64,000 nt of DNA from Aldrovandia affinis (lineage: Eukaryota; Chordata; Actinopteri; Notacanthiformes; Halosauridae): NCBI GenBank assembly GCA_029706075.1, contig JAINUG010000070.1, positions 2,527,500 to 2,591,499 of the forward strand. Reading direction: 5' to 3'. Of the stretch, positions 1-12,690 are shown piece by piece. A program made the position numbers and the translations under genes. Within the stretch, counting starts at the first letter, position 1. Each line of letters opens with the position of its first letter. A model generated the notes under the pieces. That model ran no database searches and was not told the DNA's origin. It was given only the letters and a program-made list of their open reading frames with translations.

Positions 1-460
1 CCGCGCAGCTGGCGCAGGCAGACAGCAGGTACCCAATCGAACGTGAGAGTTTGAGTGTGTAATGACGAGGGGCACAGAAAATCCCACAGATCAACACCCT
101 CCCTCCCTGGGTGATGCTATGTCCAATCATGTGCCGCCATGCACCAGTTGGCACTGGCACAGTCAGGATGTGGGCATCCATACACTGTAAAAGTGTTTAA
201 ACAAGATGATCCATCCAGCAGCCACAGCCCATATATATACATGGAGGCTATTTAGCTGTTCTGTTGACTGCACAGAAAGAAGTAGGAAAAAAAGCATGAT
301 GAATTATGAGATTGTGTATAGAGGCACACTGCTAAATAAGAGACTCCTGTGTAAGGCTCAAAATTGCAGTCTGAAATGGCAAAACTTTTCCTTAAGTTTG
401 AAAAACCAGCTGAAGCAAGCGGTTTCTTGCACAATACTTTTTGTCAATTTCAGTGTATAT

Positions 461-1662
461 ATACAAAATGCCTTGCAAAAGTAGGATTTCTCACATTGTG
501 TTACTTTCATTTATAACACTTTCATTTAAGAAGTAATGCAACCTACTCCTCACATTTGTGTAAACCCCCCCCCCAAAAAAACAATTGAAAAAAGTATATA
601 GACTTAGTATAAGTATTAACACCCTGTGCTCTGCCAGCTGCAAGTTAATGCAGGTACAAGACATTACCTTATGGAGCCAAACAAGGAGTTAATTGGCCTC
701 TGTCTGTGTGCCCTAACACATTTGTCTTTGTGAGGCTCTTTGATCGGGCAGTGAATTTGAATGAAAGACACTAAATTGAAGACCAAAGAGCTTTCTCAGG
801 AAGCCAGGGATATGCTTATCAAAAGGCGCAGATTAGGAGAATGATACACAAACATATCTAAGGGTTTGGATATCCCAGTGATCACTTGCCTCAATAATCA
901 AGAAGTGGAAGCTGTATCATACCACTGAGACCATGTCTAGAAAGGGCTGTCCCTCCAAACCCAGTGACCGAACAAGAAGTTCAGTGTCTGAGAATGGAGT
1001 TATAGTGCATCAGTGAACAATATCAAGGGCACTGCATAATACTGGCCTGTATAACAGGGTAGCAAGAAAAAGGCATTACTTAAAACAAAATATCTCAAAG
1101 CCTGCCTGGAGTTTGCTAGAGAGTGCGTGAGTCCAATCCACCTTTCAGCAGGACAGCGATCCAAAGCACTGGGCCAAAGCTACATTGGAGTGGCTCAAGA
1201 ATAAAAAGGTGAATGTCCTTGAGTGGCCCAGTCAAATTCCTGCCCTGAACCCCATTGAGAATCTGTGTCACAACTTGAAAATTGCTGTCTGTAAGCAATG
1301 TCCAAGCAACTTGAGAGAGCTGGAGCAATTCTGCTCTGAAGAAAGGGTGAAAATCTACTTTCTATCAATTTTGGGTGTTCAAAGTTGATAGAAACTTATT
1401 CAAAAAGACATAAAGCTGTTATTGCAGCAGAAGGTGACCACCAAAATATGAATGCGAGGGGTCTGAATACAGCATATTTCAGTGTTTTTATTTTTCTTTA
1501 AAATATTTGTTGACATAACTAATTACTTCTTTATAAAAATTATATTTGAGCATATGAGCTTTGAATAAAAAATATTAAATCGAAAAAACTGTGAACGTAT
1601 CATTTAGAATCGAACAATATTTTAAAACTATTTTAAAGGGCCTGAGTACTTTTGCAAGGCAC

Positions 1663-1671
<9 letters not shown>
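461..1671 (+). mobile_element. Tc1/mariner-like DNA transposon, degraded
   Basis: The ends carry an inverted repeat: GCCTTGCAAAAGTA near 470-483 and TACTTTTGCAAGGC near 1647-1660. Between them, positions 1117-1325 encode on the plus strand a transposase C-terminal piece resembling [29 protein letters not shown] and ALNPIENLC, which is the third catalytic region (DLNPIENLW) of Tc1 transposases. The N-terminal half is not readable as one frame and I see no long ORF, so it is inactive. The 1.2-kb length is a little under the usual 1.6 kb. Confidence 0.85.

Positions 1672-1694
<23 letters not shown>
1669..1694. repeat. (TA)n microsatellite
   Basis: About 13 TA units directly at the outer edge of the Tc1-like element; its TA target site may have seeded the expansion. 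Confidence 0.9.
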
Positions 1695-2189
1695 CATAGC
1701 ATTAAACAAAAAAATTTGCTCTCGCCTTCCTTTTCATTCTACCTCCTTCTTATTTTTAATCCCAGCATGTCATCAAGCCCCACTGGCTGAAATCTTTGAT
1801 TGTGAATGCTTGAGACGTTGTTAAAGGTCAAGCTGAAAGCCCACCCCACAGAGAGCAAATACTCTTTGCTTCTGCTATTGATTACGTATGGTACATGCAT
1901 ACCTGAGCTCACATTCTTATCACGTAACTGGGAAAGCCATTATTTATTTCCTGAAATATAATTTGATATTACAATATGTAATAGTGATGCGCGAGACATC
2001 CAGCTGCTGAAAGGCAGTAAATATAACACACATATGGCTTAAGGAAAATCCTTAACCCTGCAACTGTGCAATATAGAAGGCATATTGTGCACTTTTCTTT
2101 GTTGTTATACAATGTTGCTACATTGTTATTCTTACATGTGATGTTCTTTACTGATGGCTCCCCATCGCAGCACGCATCAGATTCAAGTC

Positions 2190-2735
2190 ACTGGTGCTTG
2201 CTTTTCAAGCGGCCAGAGGTACTGCTCCCCCATACCTCCAGTCACTCATCACTCCCTACACACCTCCCAGACCCCTCCGCTCCGCCTCCTCTGGTAAACT
2301 GACTGTCCCTTCCCTCCGGGCACCTGGCAGCCGCTCCTCGCGGTCTTGCCTCTTCTCTGTCCTGATCCCTCGCTGGTGGAACGACCTTCCGCAATCGGTC
2401 AGGACCGCGGAAACACTTGCGGTCTTCCGCAAGAGACTCAAAACCCACCTCTTCAGACTCCACTACCACTGAACTCTGTCCATCTAGCTAAATTGTCTTC
2501 ACCAACTGTTTACTTGTTCAACACTATACTCCCCCAAAAAAAAAAAAATTCACTAACCTTTTCCTTCCCGGTGTTACAGGTGTGGTACGTACGCAGATGA
2601 TGTCTATTGCTGTATTACTGCACTGATCTCTTGCGGGAACTATGATTGTTCCTACCATGTATTAATGCACATCTTGTAAGTCGCTCTGGATAAGAGCGTC
2701 TGCTAAATGCTTAAAATGTAAAATGTAAATGTATA
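2190..2735 (+). mobile_element. L2-type LINE 3' end with stem-loop tail
   Basis: A plus-strand frame from 2194 to 2469 ends RSSRSCLFSVLIPRWWNDLP, QSVRTAETLAVFRKRLKTHL and FRLHYH, the characteristic C-terminus of L2/CR1-group LINE ORF2 proteins. It is followed by a 3' UTR and a tail with TAAGTCGCTCTGGATAAGAG, CGTCTGCTAAATG and A/T-rich repeats. The tail can fold into a CGCTCT/AGAGCG hairpin at 2682-2698. Similar tails are known in the eel UnaL2 LINE and its SINE partners. It is 5' truncated, as is usual for LINE copies. Confidence 0.8.
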
Positions 2736-2897
2736 ATAAATAGCAAAGACACAATCTGACTGTACACAATAATCAATTTCTACAGCAAGGAGTGGCAGCA
2801 GAATTAAGTAACATGCATACTACATGTTTAACCATCAAACAAATCAATATATCCCTCATAAAGGGACACACACGTCTTATACTGTAGGTTACATCAG

Positions 2898-2917
2898 TCT
2901 CTCCCTCTCCCTCTCCT

Positions 2918-2951
<34 letters not shown>

Positions 2952-2980
2952 ACACACACACACACACACACTCACACACA
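2898..2980. repeat. Compound (CT)n-(CA)n microsatellite
   Basis: An interrupted CT run (2898-2950) is followed by a CA run (2951-2980). Confidence 0.95.
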
Positions 2981-3236
2981 AACATATATACTGTATGCTA
3001 CATCAGTCTAAAACGTTCTGTTATGAGTTATGTGTAGGTATGGGTGCTAAGCCTAAACTGGCAGTCAATAGTTTCAAGAATTACAAAGAAAATGAATGTG
3101 AACATTTCCTATTGGTCAGGTTTTCCCTTTGTACATAATGGTGTATGTTTAAGCATTCTATACTATGCTTGGGTATGCAGCTATCCACAATATTAGTATG
3201 GGAGGTAATATTATAAATATTATACCTAGTAAACTG

Positions 3237-3263
3237 TATAATAATAATAATAATAATAATAAT
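3237..3263. repeat. (ATA)n microsatellite
   Basis: About nine ATA/TAA units, followed by degenerate copies. Confidence 0.9.
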
Positions 3264-3386
3264 ACAAATAATAATATGATTCAAATGAATATTAACATGA
3301 ACATTGACATTTTTGACTCTTACCATAAAAAATATGCAGAACCTTTGAAAATACAATTCTACAATTCCAACAGCGCATGAGGAGGC

Positions 3387-5053
3387 TGTTACGTTCTGAG
3401 TGTCTGTTCGGTTTGTTTTTGTACTTTGTTTATTTTTCATTCTTCGAGTCATGTTTCTTTCACGTTCTGTTCCCTGTCTGTTATTGTTCCTGTTCTAGAT
3501 CCACTCCTTGTCTTTGTCATTTGCACTTCGGGAAATTCTATGTTTCGGTTTTTCCGTCTTCGTTTCTAATCTCGTTTTTCTTCCTTCTTACTTTCTATAT
3601 TACACTTTGTTTTGAACTGTCCATTAAAGGCCAACGACCCACTAGTGAATAGAGGAGCACTAGTGGGCGTTATTCCGATTGAACGCTCCTAAACAACGGA
3701 CCTGTCTGCCTTTCCCCCCGGGTCCCCTGCCCCCTAAGTCCCGTGCCAGCCTCCTGCTTGTTGTCCCTTCTCCCCTGTTGCATCCCTTCTTCTGTTCCGA
3801 GTCCCCTTCCGTTCCGAGTTCCCTTCCCTTGTTTCCCTAGTAAAACCCCTGTTTTCTGAGAAATTCTTGCCTGTCTGAGATCCTGCCCCGTGTTTTGCCC
3901 CTTGCCTGTCTGAGTTCCCTCCGCCTAGCCCAGGGGTCGGCAACCTTTAACACTCAAAGAGCCATTTGGACCCGGTTTCCACGGAAAAGAAAACACTGGG
4001 AGCCGCCAGTGGCTTTCCCCCACCTTCATCCTGGACTGTTTTTCTGTCTTTGTGTGCCTTTTCTGGTTGAAACGCCAAGAGGCGTTTCTTAGGGAGGAGG
4101 TACTGTTACGTTCTGAGTGTCTGTTGGGTTTGTTTTTGTACTTTGTTTATTTTTCATTCTTCGAGTCATGTTTCTTTCACGTTCTGTTCCCTGTCTGTTA
4201 TTGTTCCTGTTCTAGATCCACTCCTTGTCTTTGTCATTTGCACTTCGGGAAATTCTATGTTTCGGTTTTTCCGTCTTCGTTTCTAATCTCGTTTTTCTTC
4301 CTTCTTACTTTCTATATTACACTTTGTATATATTAGTTAGATGTATATAGTACTAACCAACTAATCTACTAACGTTAGGGATTTAGATTAAGTTACTAAC
4401 ATTACTAATCACTAATTATCTCACGCTTCTGCCTATCGCTGTCTTTCTCGTTCATTATCCTATCTCTGTTAGCTTTTCACTTTTCCTTTCATACGCACGC
4501 AGCTTCTCTCTTTGCGTTCCTCCCCTTCTAGCTATGCACGTGTCTGCCTGATCTCCCAGGTCGTTTATTGTCTATATGTTTGTATGTTTCCCAGTCCGTG
4601 TATTGCATTTCCCCTCGTTATTCTATTAGCGAATCCCCTCGTTATTGGATTAACGATTCCCATTGTTTACACCTGTGTTCCTTCCCCTCTCTCCTCCCAG
4701 TCACACCTGAGTCCTATTGTGTTCCCTTCCCTGCCTGTATATAGTTCCGTGTCTATGTTCTTTCCTGTTCTGTATTGATCATTATTCCCTGAGCCTACTT
4801 TTCCGAAGCCAGTGTTTATTGTATTTTCCGAGACTACCCTTCTGTTGACTACCCCGAGCCTGCCTAGCGATTCTGTTTTGTTTGCCTATCTGCCTACCTG
4901 TTTTGACTTTTTGGACTGCCTTTTTGACTACTCTCTGCCTTGTGTTTTTGTACCTTTGATTATCTGATTCCTGGTTTTGATCCCTGCTTCCTATTAAACG
5001 TTCCTTTTTGCCTGATCCTGGTCTGCGTCTGGGTCCTTATCCCGTACCTCACA
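3387..5053 (+). mobile_element. LTR retrotransposon fossil (Ty3/Gypsy-like) with target duplication
   Basis: A partial 5' LTR (3387-3612) and a full-length 3' LTR (4104-5053, about 950 bp) start with the same TGTTACGTTCTGAGTG; the 3' LTR ends in CCTCACA. The element is flanked by the 5-bp direct repeat GAGGC at 3382-3386 and 5054-5058. Its short internal part (3613-4103) has no coding domain; it includes GGGTCGGCAACCTTTAACAC at about 3936, which resembles a hAT-type repeat. The two shared LTR segments are nearly identical over about 225 bp, so the insertion looks rather young although the element is broken. The Gypsy assignment rests on LTR style only. Confidence 0.8.
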
Positions 5054-6435
5054 GAGGCACAGATAAATCTACCACCTGTTGTTGTTGCTAAACAGTGACT
5101 TGGCACAAATCCCAATAACTAATGATACTGGTGCTCCCAATGCCTTGTGCTATCCAAGGTCCTCCAATGCCTTCCCATGATGCTCCAGGAGCAGGAGGGT
5201 AGAATTAGCACACACATCAGTGAGGTAAAACAGGTGGCACATTTTTTGATGCCCCAGTGTACTCTAGCATATATCAACAGAAACTTCCTGCTTATCCAAA
5301 AACTACCAGCTATTATTTTTATCCATTTTGCTTAATGCAGGGGGTTAGTTAATGCTGTAGATACAAGAAGTACAGAAAACTGCAGGACACAGCAGCAGCT
5401 GAAGGAATTGATATTAACCACTACAAAACTATTGTACACATTGATGTAATGCCCTGAAGATAAATACCTTCCTGAACAGATCACTGGCCAGTGTGAAGCT
5501 AAATGTTCATGCAGTAGTTTCATTTCTGAGTCTGACTCTCCAGTTCATACTCATCTTTGAATTTAAATGTTTTTAATTCTTACTCCCCATTGATTCCGGT
5601 GACTGTCAAACCTTGTGAATGTGTAAATGTGTGTAAGGAGTGAAGAATTAGTGGAAAGTGGAACTTTTTTTCTTCAGTTTCTCATTCAGAAGTAAGAGCA
5701 AAGCAACACAGTGGTAAGACAACCTGGAACTCTGCGAAAGCACATGGTTTTGATGGTAGATCCAACACAAGCAAATCTAGGAACGGTCTGACAACATGAA
5801 TCTACAGAGCGTGAGAGACGGTGGTGTTCTAATTTAAAACAAGGTTTTGAGAGCTACTTTGCAGTTAAATCTAGTAACGCTGAGTTATTAGCGGACCATC
5901 ATCATGTATGGCGTAATACATTGCCAATGAGAGTAAGGGACGGGTGGCAGTAATGAAACCTAATTAATATTCTTATGAATATTCATATTCATATTCCCCA
6001 AGAACAAAGTTCAGTTAGGGTCTCAACAGCTAACAAACAACTGAAGGAACAAAAAAAATAATCTATCGATAATGCTGAACTTCAAATTCATAAGAAATGG
6101 CGCATTCTATGGCATTTTTCCATTATAATCTCTCAATGGCATTAATGTAACATTATTTGTAACTACGACTTGGGAAAGATGAACTGACAGTTGCTACTAT
6201 ACTGTAAGCATTTCTTCAAAAAAGCACATCGATGCACGATGTGCTCAGTCATTTTCTTACGGTCCGACATTTTCCACAGCTGAGTTACCAAGACAATTCC
6301 AGAGATTTTAAACAGTGGATGTGTAAAAGACAGAGTACAGCTGCATTCCCCTGCCCACAGAATCCCACAGGCTACATTAAAATCCAAATAATGGATTACT
6401 TTTGGAACACCATTTTGTGTTTTATATTCTACATA

Positions 6436-6930
6436 CAGGTAACTACCAAAATAAGGGAAACACCACATAGGGTGTGGGGCCACCACAGGCCACCAGAACA
6501 GTGTCAATGCACATTGGTATAGATTGTGTCTGGAACTATATTGGATTAATGCAACACCATTCTTACACAAGAAATTCCATCATTTGTTGTTTTGTTGATG
6601 GTGGTGGAAAAGGTTCAGGCGCATTCAATTGGATTGAGATCTGGTGACTAAGACGGCCATGGCATATGGTTTACATCGTTTCCGTGCTCATCAAACCATT
6701 CAGTGACCACTCGTGCCCTGTGGATGGGGGCATTGTCACCCTAGAAGAGACCACTCCCATTAGGATAGAAATGCTTCACAATAGGATGAAGGTGATCACT
6801 CAAAATGGCTTTGTATTTATTGGCATTTATCTTGCCTTCTAAGGTGTTGAATGGACCTAAACCATGCCAGGAAAATGCATCCCACCATAAGAGAGCCACA
6901 ATTTACTCAAGTGTTCAGTTGATTTTTTTG
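6436..6930 (-). mobile_element. Tc1-like transposon remnant, CAGGTAACTGCC family
   Basis: It starts with the terminal repeat CAGGTAACTACCAAAATAAG at 6437. The minus strand encodes recognisable transposase pieces in different frames: SWHGLGPFNTLEGKINANKY, LSDHLHPIVKHFYP, NAPIHRARVVTEWFDEHGND and SPDLNPIE. This is the DD34E catalytic C-terminal half of a Tc1 transposase; the N-terminal half is missing. Frameshifts and stops make it dead. The same family recurs at 15400, 32547, 39957 and 45990. Confidence 0.85.
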
Positions 6931-8115
6931 TTTATTATGTATTATACAATAAATAGTTGAGTTCATACTATGAAATCTCATGGCAAATGTATAATACCTT
7001 GTGTACTGTTAAATAGTCTTTCACATTGTTCACAATGGTTCCTCTGAGGAGAAGAACTTGAGGCACAGCAAGATTTTGGCAGAGAGAGGAACTCTCAGCT
7101 GTTCTCAGAACAGTAATTGAGCAGGACATAGAGACCTGTGGTCCAGGCCCCCAAACTCCAGGTACCACATGTCGCCATGGTAATGAGTCAGGCGCACCCT
7201 TTGTTTGACTAGTAAGTGACCTCATCCCAGTAACGGGAGAGGGAGGCTAAAAATAGGTGGGGGTGATCCTATCATATTGCTGTGGATGAAAAAAGCCTTT
7301 TTATTTGGTCAGGCAAGCCAATGAGTTAGAGCATATTGTAGCCCCGTCCACTGGGGGGTTTGTATTGCTGTACCTCCACTACTTCATCCACCAGAACTAC
7401 CTAGGCTTACATTACATCACACCTGTCAAGTTAAACAATCTGTACATGAAATGTAGAGACCGAGGTTGAGAAGCGAGGGGTTACAACTGGAGTGTATCAC
7501 TCTCAGATTCAAATGTGCAATCAACCTGACGGTCTTGCATCCTGCTCTCTAACCACTGCATTATTACTGTTCTTTGTTTCTAATGAATGGCACATTTGTT
7601 GACTCATACCAGGAAGCGCTGAAATACTTTATACCTGATGTTTAAAGGATGATGTGCTTTTCATGAATCACTGTGCCATTCTGTCGGAGCAGTTATCTAT
7701 CTGATAATTGTAACACATAAACAAGTCTTGTCGATATGAGGATTTAATATACAGTGTGTGTATTAAATCCTCCAACAATTTACAGACTGCATCCCTGTAG
7801 TATTAGCATCATTTTGTTCCAATTCTTATTTTCGATCTGCATCTTAACTCATTTATATAACAAAACCAGCACGCGAGATTGAATCAAAACTCGCTCACCC
7901 GAATGGTTTCTCCTCAGTAATAGACATAGATTTTGTTAGACAATTTATGGTGTCAATTCCAATCTTACATCCAAATGTCAACTCTCTACTCGCAGTTCAG
8001 ATTAGGTTCTGGTGAATATGAAGATCATAAATTCAAAACAAGCCTACTGACAGTACTGGTGTTCTCTTCTCTGGAACAGGCTTTTCCTGTTTTTAGCAAA
8101 TATCTGGGCTGTTCA

Positions 8116-8460
8116 GCACCTAGCTTTCTAATGGAATGTAGAGGAGAGCCCAGGTTCAGTCCTGGAGATCTACTAAGCGTGCAGGCTATTGTTCCAGCCC
8201 AGTCCTAACACACCTGGGCCTGTATGTATAAAGCATCTCTGAAGAGGAAAGCTGATCTAGGATCAGTTTAATCAGATAGGCATATGCTGTCCTTCTCTAT
8301 TATGAGCTAAAATGCACTGATCTTAGGTCAGTTTTCCTACTCTAAGATGCTTTATACATACAGGCCTTGATTTCATTAATCCCATCACTATCACACCTGA
8401 TTTAAACAATCAATTGCTAATCAAGACAATTTGATTGGAATTGGCACTCAAAATTGTGCA
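8116..8460. mobile_element. Outer MITE (hAT-like), interrupted by a smaller MITE
   Basis: The flanks of the 8217-8366 element (AGTCCTGGAGATCTACT and CACACCTG before it; CACACCTGATTTAAACAATC and CAATTGCTAATCAAG after it) resemble the two parts of a common fish non-autonomous repeat usually found uninterrupted. This comes from recognition of the family, not from an alignment; boundaries are approximate. Confidence 0.5.
8217..8366. mobile_element. 150-bp MITE with perfect 22-bp terminal inverted repeats
   Basis: The left end, GGCCTGTATGTATAAAGCAT plus CT, is repeated exactly in inverse at 8345-8366. Internal GCTGATCTAGGATCAG is also palindromic. The style matches Harbinger-like MITEs of fish (GGGCCTGTATTTATAAAGC...). 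No coding capacity. No clear target duplication is seen. Confidence 0.75.
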
Positions 8461-8514
8461 ATCACAAACATTGAGGTAATCACACACATCAATATTACCA
8501 AGCTGTTGAGATAC

Positions 8515-8650
8515 AAATATGTGTGGCAGTGCGGATCACTAGTTAGGGAGCTGAGCTTGCAACCAGAAGGTCAACGTTTTTAACCTGGGGTAAGACACTG
8601 CCGTTGAGCCCATGAATGCAGTGTTCAACATGAACTACGTCAGCAAATAC
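8515..8650 (+). mobile_element. tRNA-derived SINE remnant
   Basis: GGGAGCTGAGCTTGCAACCA, GAAGGTCAACG and GTAAGACACTGCCGTTGAGC match the head of a widespread fish SINE (GTTAAGGAGCTGGGCTTGTA... GGTAGGACACTGCCGTTGTA...). The B-box region is degraded. Confidence 0.55.
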
Positions 8651-11600
8651 CCAACTGTGTTAACAGGGCAAATGCAAGCCACCATGCCCAAGAGTGTCTT
8701 GTACTGTAATCCTAAGAATAAGAAAACCAAACAAAGTCAAAATGCCTAGCACCCTACATGTACTGTTTTATGGGGGAGGGAAAAACCCCATCTAATCTAT
8801 GCAGGAAGCCTTCGCTGCACCTGCTGGATATTACAAAAATGAACAGACTGTGACCACGTGCATGCAAATTCTCTGGGTGAGGAGTGGACCGCTTCAGCCA
8901 ATTAGCCCTCTGCGCTCAATCACGTGACTGCGCGGGCCATTGTGTGCTCTCCGCTGGGTGCAAAAATGACTAGGAATGTCTCTCACCGTTGCCTCAAATT
9001 GCCCAGCGAACAGTCCCGAGACGCCTCCATTTTGGCTCCAATAAAATCAGCGGTTTCCTAAGTGCCAAACCCAGCAGAGCATGATGCAGGTGGTTTAATA
9101 TCAGCAATACCAAGTCAATAATGCAATCAAGCCAGACACAAGCAACGGAATGATTTCCCATAGTGAAACTGCACATTCTTTGGAGCCCACAAGCTTACTG
9201 TACAACACAGATTAATTTTGACAAGCATAGCTAATTTTTCCCTGGGTACAAGCTGGTGTTAGACTTTAGACAACAACATTGCAGAGATGTTCATGGTTCA
9301 GATTCACAGTACTTTTGGCCTCTTGTTTTATTCGACACATGAGAAAGACAGATTTGATGGGTTAAAGCACAGAAAACGTTCAGACACAAAGCCCACACTT
9401 ATCTAATCTCTCAATGCGTTCCCTCCCTCATAGCCTTCTTAATGTATATGTTCTAACTCGGAACATACAAAGGCATTCTATAACTTTGTGTGGAACAGTG
9501 AAACAGTTTCTGTATCAGCCATCTAAACATCAAAAACCATCTAAATTCTATTTTTCCCATTATACACTATAGGTTACTGATATTTACAATGCATAAAAAA
9601 TAGCTTAGGGTGCCTTTCACTACAAATGTACTAGGCACCTTTATGATACTATTACAAATAATAAGAGAACATGTAAACAATGCATTTTTTAAATGTTATG
9701 TTGAATATTCCAATGATGTCTAATTAGTAAAACAAACCTTGCTAACATGGATATATTCATATGGGTATGAATTTAACTAATCACAACTATGTTGGTTACA
9801 TTAGCAATAATAATTTCTAACTTCTAACTGAAATGTCAAATAGTGTTCAGTGGAATTTTTCAAATAAAATAAATGTTTCCTCAGTACACAGTAGATGGAG
9901 GATGTTATAATTGTGAGTTAGGAATCTGATTACTAAGAAATTGTAGATGGAATTTACAATTACAATACAATTTACTTACAAAGATCGGCTCAGGTGACAA
10001 AGTACAAAGCTCCAGATTTTCCTAAATATTTCCTGGGATTCTCACAACACATGAAACATTGAACACTGAAATATGTCTCATAATACACAAATGAATGCTG
10101 TGAAATGATGATGAATTATGTCAAATAATAATGACAATATGGAGTCAAAATGCACATGATTTTTTTCCTGTATCCCCCATAAAATTATAATGAAAAAATC
10201 TAAAAACTCAGTCGTACTATATAAAATAGAGCTTCTGCACCATCTGCATATAATTATACAAAACCCAGAATGCTCATCGATTTTTAAAAACAGCTGAATT
10301 AGCTGAATCTAATTCCAAAAACACCTGAAATGGCGTACAATTCCACAAGCACAAAAAACTTCTGCCCAACTCCAAAACCCATCCTTCATCTATTTTGACA
10401 CATAACTGAACTTCCACCTAATTCCAAAAAAACCTTGGATCGTAGTGGCTGTATTGCAATGCAGTTATCTGCAGACTCCCATATTAAAGATCTGAGGTTC
10501 ATGCATCAAGAGATTTCACAGAGAGCTGCCACTGACCACAGACCAAGGCTTACAGGTACCAACGTTCAAACAAAAACAATTAGTCATAAACACTTTCTTC
10601 ACATGAATAAATACGTAATAATCAATCTCCTTTACAATACATTAATGTTTCTGGAAGTGATCAAAGTACAGCTTTAGCTGGAGACACAGTAGTTCAGAAC
10701 AGAACAGAACAGAGAAACTCGATTGCAAAGCGCCTCATTCTGTAAAAAGGCAGAAAGAAGTAGAAGGCAGAGAATGCCCTACATGTTTCTGTCACCTGGA
10801 CTGACTCAATTACAGATACTGCAATACAGTCCGTCCCCTCAATAAAGTGACACCAAGTGCCACAGTAACATGTTAATCCGTCTCCAGCACAATCACTTCA
10901 TACAACAGTTTAAGTAAAGAGGTAGCGCTCCAACATTTGTGCTGAGCTGACTAGCAAACAGTGGAAAAAATAATAATATATCAGAATAGAATGTAAAAAA
11001 TAAATGTTTGATTACTTTGTCATTCTGTGCTCGGCTTGATTTTGATTCCAGACAAGGAATTCGGGGTCGTACCTATCAAGAGACAGGCAGAAAGAAAAAG
11101 GTAGGTGCCTCGCATAAAGGAGCTTGACATTAAAAATAAATACGAAATACTAATTTTATTTTTTGCTCTGCTCTTATTACTACTCAATAATACTTTGATT
11201 TTGGACATGCATTATCAACTTAAATATGTGGGTGGCATAAATATATCCTAACATATACTAAATATTATATATTAATGAACTAATCAATGATTCATCAATT
11301 AATATATAATTAAATATGCACGTGTTAAAATATGGAGCAGCCAGCAAATTCAATGCATAATAGGTTACTCTGTGTACAGGGAGATCCTCACTTTGTTTGG
11401 TGTAATTACAGGTTTTGCCTCGTTAACATGCTCAGTGCCCAACACCTGTCTGGCTGAATACCACGGGATGCCAATGTGTGCAAAATGTGCGGGAAGCAAT
11501 GTTGAGTAAAGTAAACAGAATAAATGAATAAACACAAAAGAAAAGAAACAAACAATGCTATTCCCTCTGGTGCTTCAACACAGATCAACACAAGCTTGTG

Positions 11601-12057
11601 ATCATGGGATGTGCGAAACATGCTCTCCGTTTCGTGTTGTAGTTGCGTACATGTGTAAATCAGTAGTGTAAAAAAAAAGACATCAGGCATTTAACTGACC
11701 AATTAGGTTATTGTGGAAATGTAATTTAAAATTTAAAAAATCTACTAAATTTGAAGTGAATAAATTCAAGGACAGACATAGGGCAAATTAATTCAATTTT
11801 ATATAGTTTTAATCAATTGCCAAATGTTTAGGTATTGATGAGCTTATGTGTAGATTTGCTGTAGATGTAGGCTGTAGTAGCCTTTTACCAACGTGTTCTA
11901 TAAATACCTTAATTTCATTGTGTTTTAATTATGGCGAATCCAAAAGGCTTACATTAGCCAGCTGACAGATTTCAGCCTGAACTAGTTTTATTCATAAACT
12001 TTGTGATTGTAAGATTATAGCTGAGATTACTACTGGTCCTTATGTGGCTAATGTTTA

Positions 12058-12059
<2 letters not shown>

Positions 12060-12109
<50 letters not shown>
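12060..12109. repeat. (ATT)n microsatellite
   Basis: About 16 uninterrupted ATT units. Confidence 0.95.
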
Positions 12110-12389
12110 ATGTTACTTTACATTTAACTTGACATTTAAGGCAATATATAGCTTATAATATAACATGTTGCACCTCTACAATCAAATATATTGATATATA
12201 CAATGACAAAAACTTCAACAACAGAAGCGTTGCATTAAAACATTGGTCAAAACATGAAGGCTTGAATATGATGAAGTCAATGGTATACATTTCTTTATGT
12301 TTTCAACCAAAAACAAGATCATGTATGGAATCCCGGTGATAACACTTTTTTGGTAAAACTCTTTATGATCATAATCCTAAGTATTTTGA

Positions 12390-12442
12390 ACAACAACAAC
12401 AACAACAACAACAAGCAGAGGGAACGATACACAAAAGCATGC

Positions 12443-12477
<35 letters not shown>
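12390..12477. repeat. (CAA)n and (TTA)n microsatellites
   Basis: A CAA run at 12390-12414 and a TTA run at 12444-12477, about 30 bp apart. Confidence 0.95.
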
Positions 12478-12478
<1 letters not shown>

Positions 12479-12582
12479 AGGTGCACCCCTCCCCCAAAAA
12501 ACAAGCTGGTGCTAGTGATGTGGTGAGTGATTGGTGAGGAGTACACAGAATAAAACAAGGGCAGCCGAGTGATGTGTCTTTC

Positions 12583-12640
12583 TGGAGGAGAGAGAGAGAG
12601 AGACACACAGAGACAGCGATAGGGAGAGAGAGGGAGAAGG
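12583..12640. repeat. (AG)n-rich purine tract
   Basis: GAGAGAGAGAG followed by degenerate AG/GGAG repeats, about 50 bp from the 12691 splice donor. Confidence 0.85.
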
Positions 12641-12690
12641 AGGATGCCCCTCTCACCTGGCTGGCTGTGTTAATCAGCCTCCCTGCTCAC

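Larger units (their letters stand above)
1..12690 (-). other. ctnnd2: ctnnd2 intron following the 12691-12931 exon (continues off the window)
   Basis: AT-rich intronic DNA. No armadillo exon (e.g. EFGWRDPELPEV) was recognised on the minus strand. It carries the repeats listed separately. I recognise nothing in 1-460, 1700-2060, 5060-6430, 6940-8110, 8770-12050 and 12110-12380 apart from short A/T runs and a 7739-7774 hairpin-like TTTAATATAC/GTGTATTAAA palindrome. Confidence 0.7.

Noticed and set aside
1116-1328. Minus-strand frame opposite the Tc1 transposase
   Set aside because: Shadow of the plus-strand transposase fragment.
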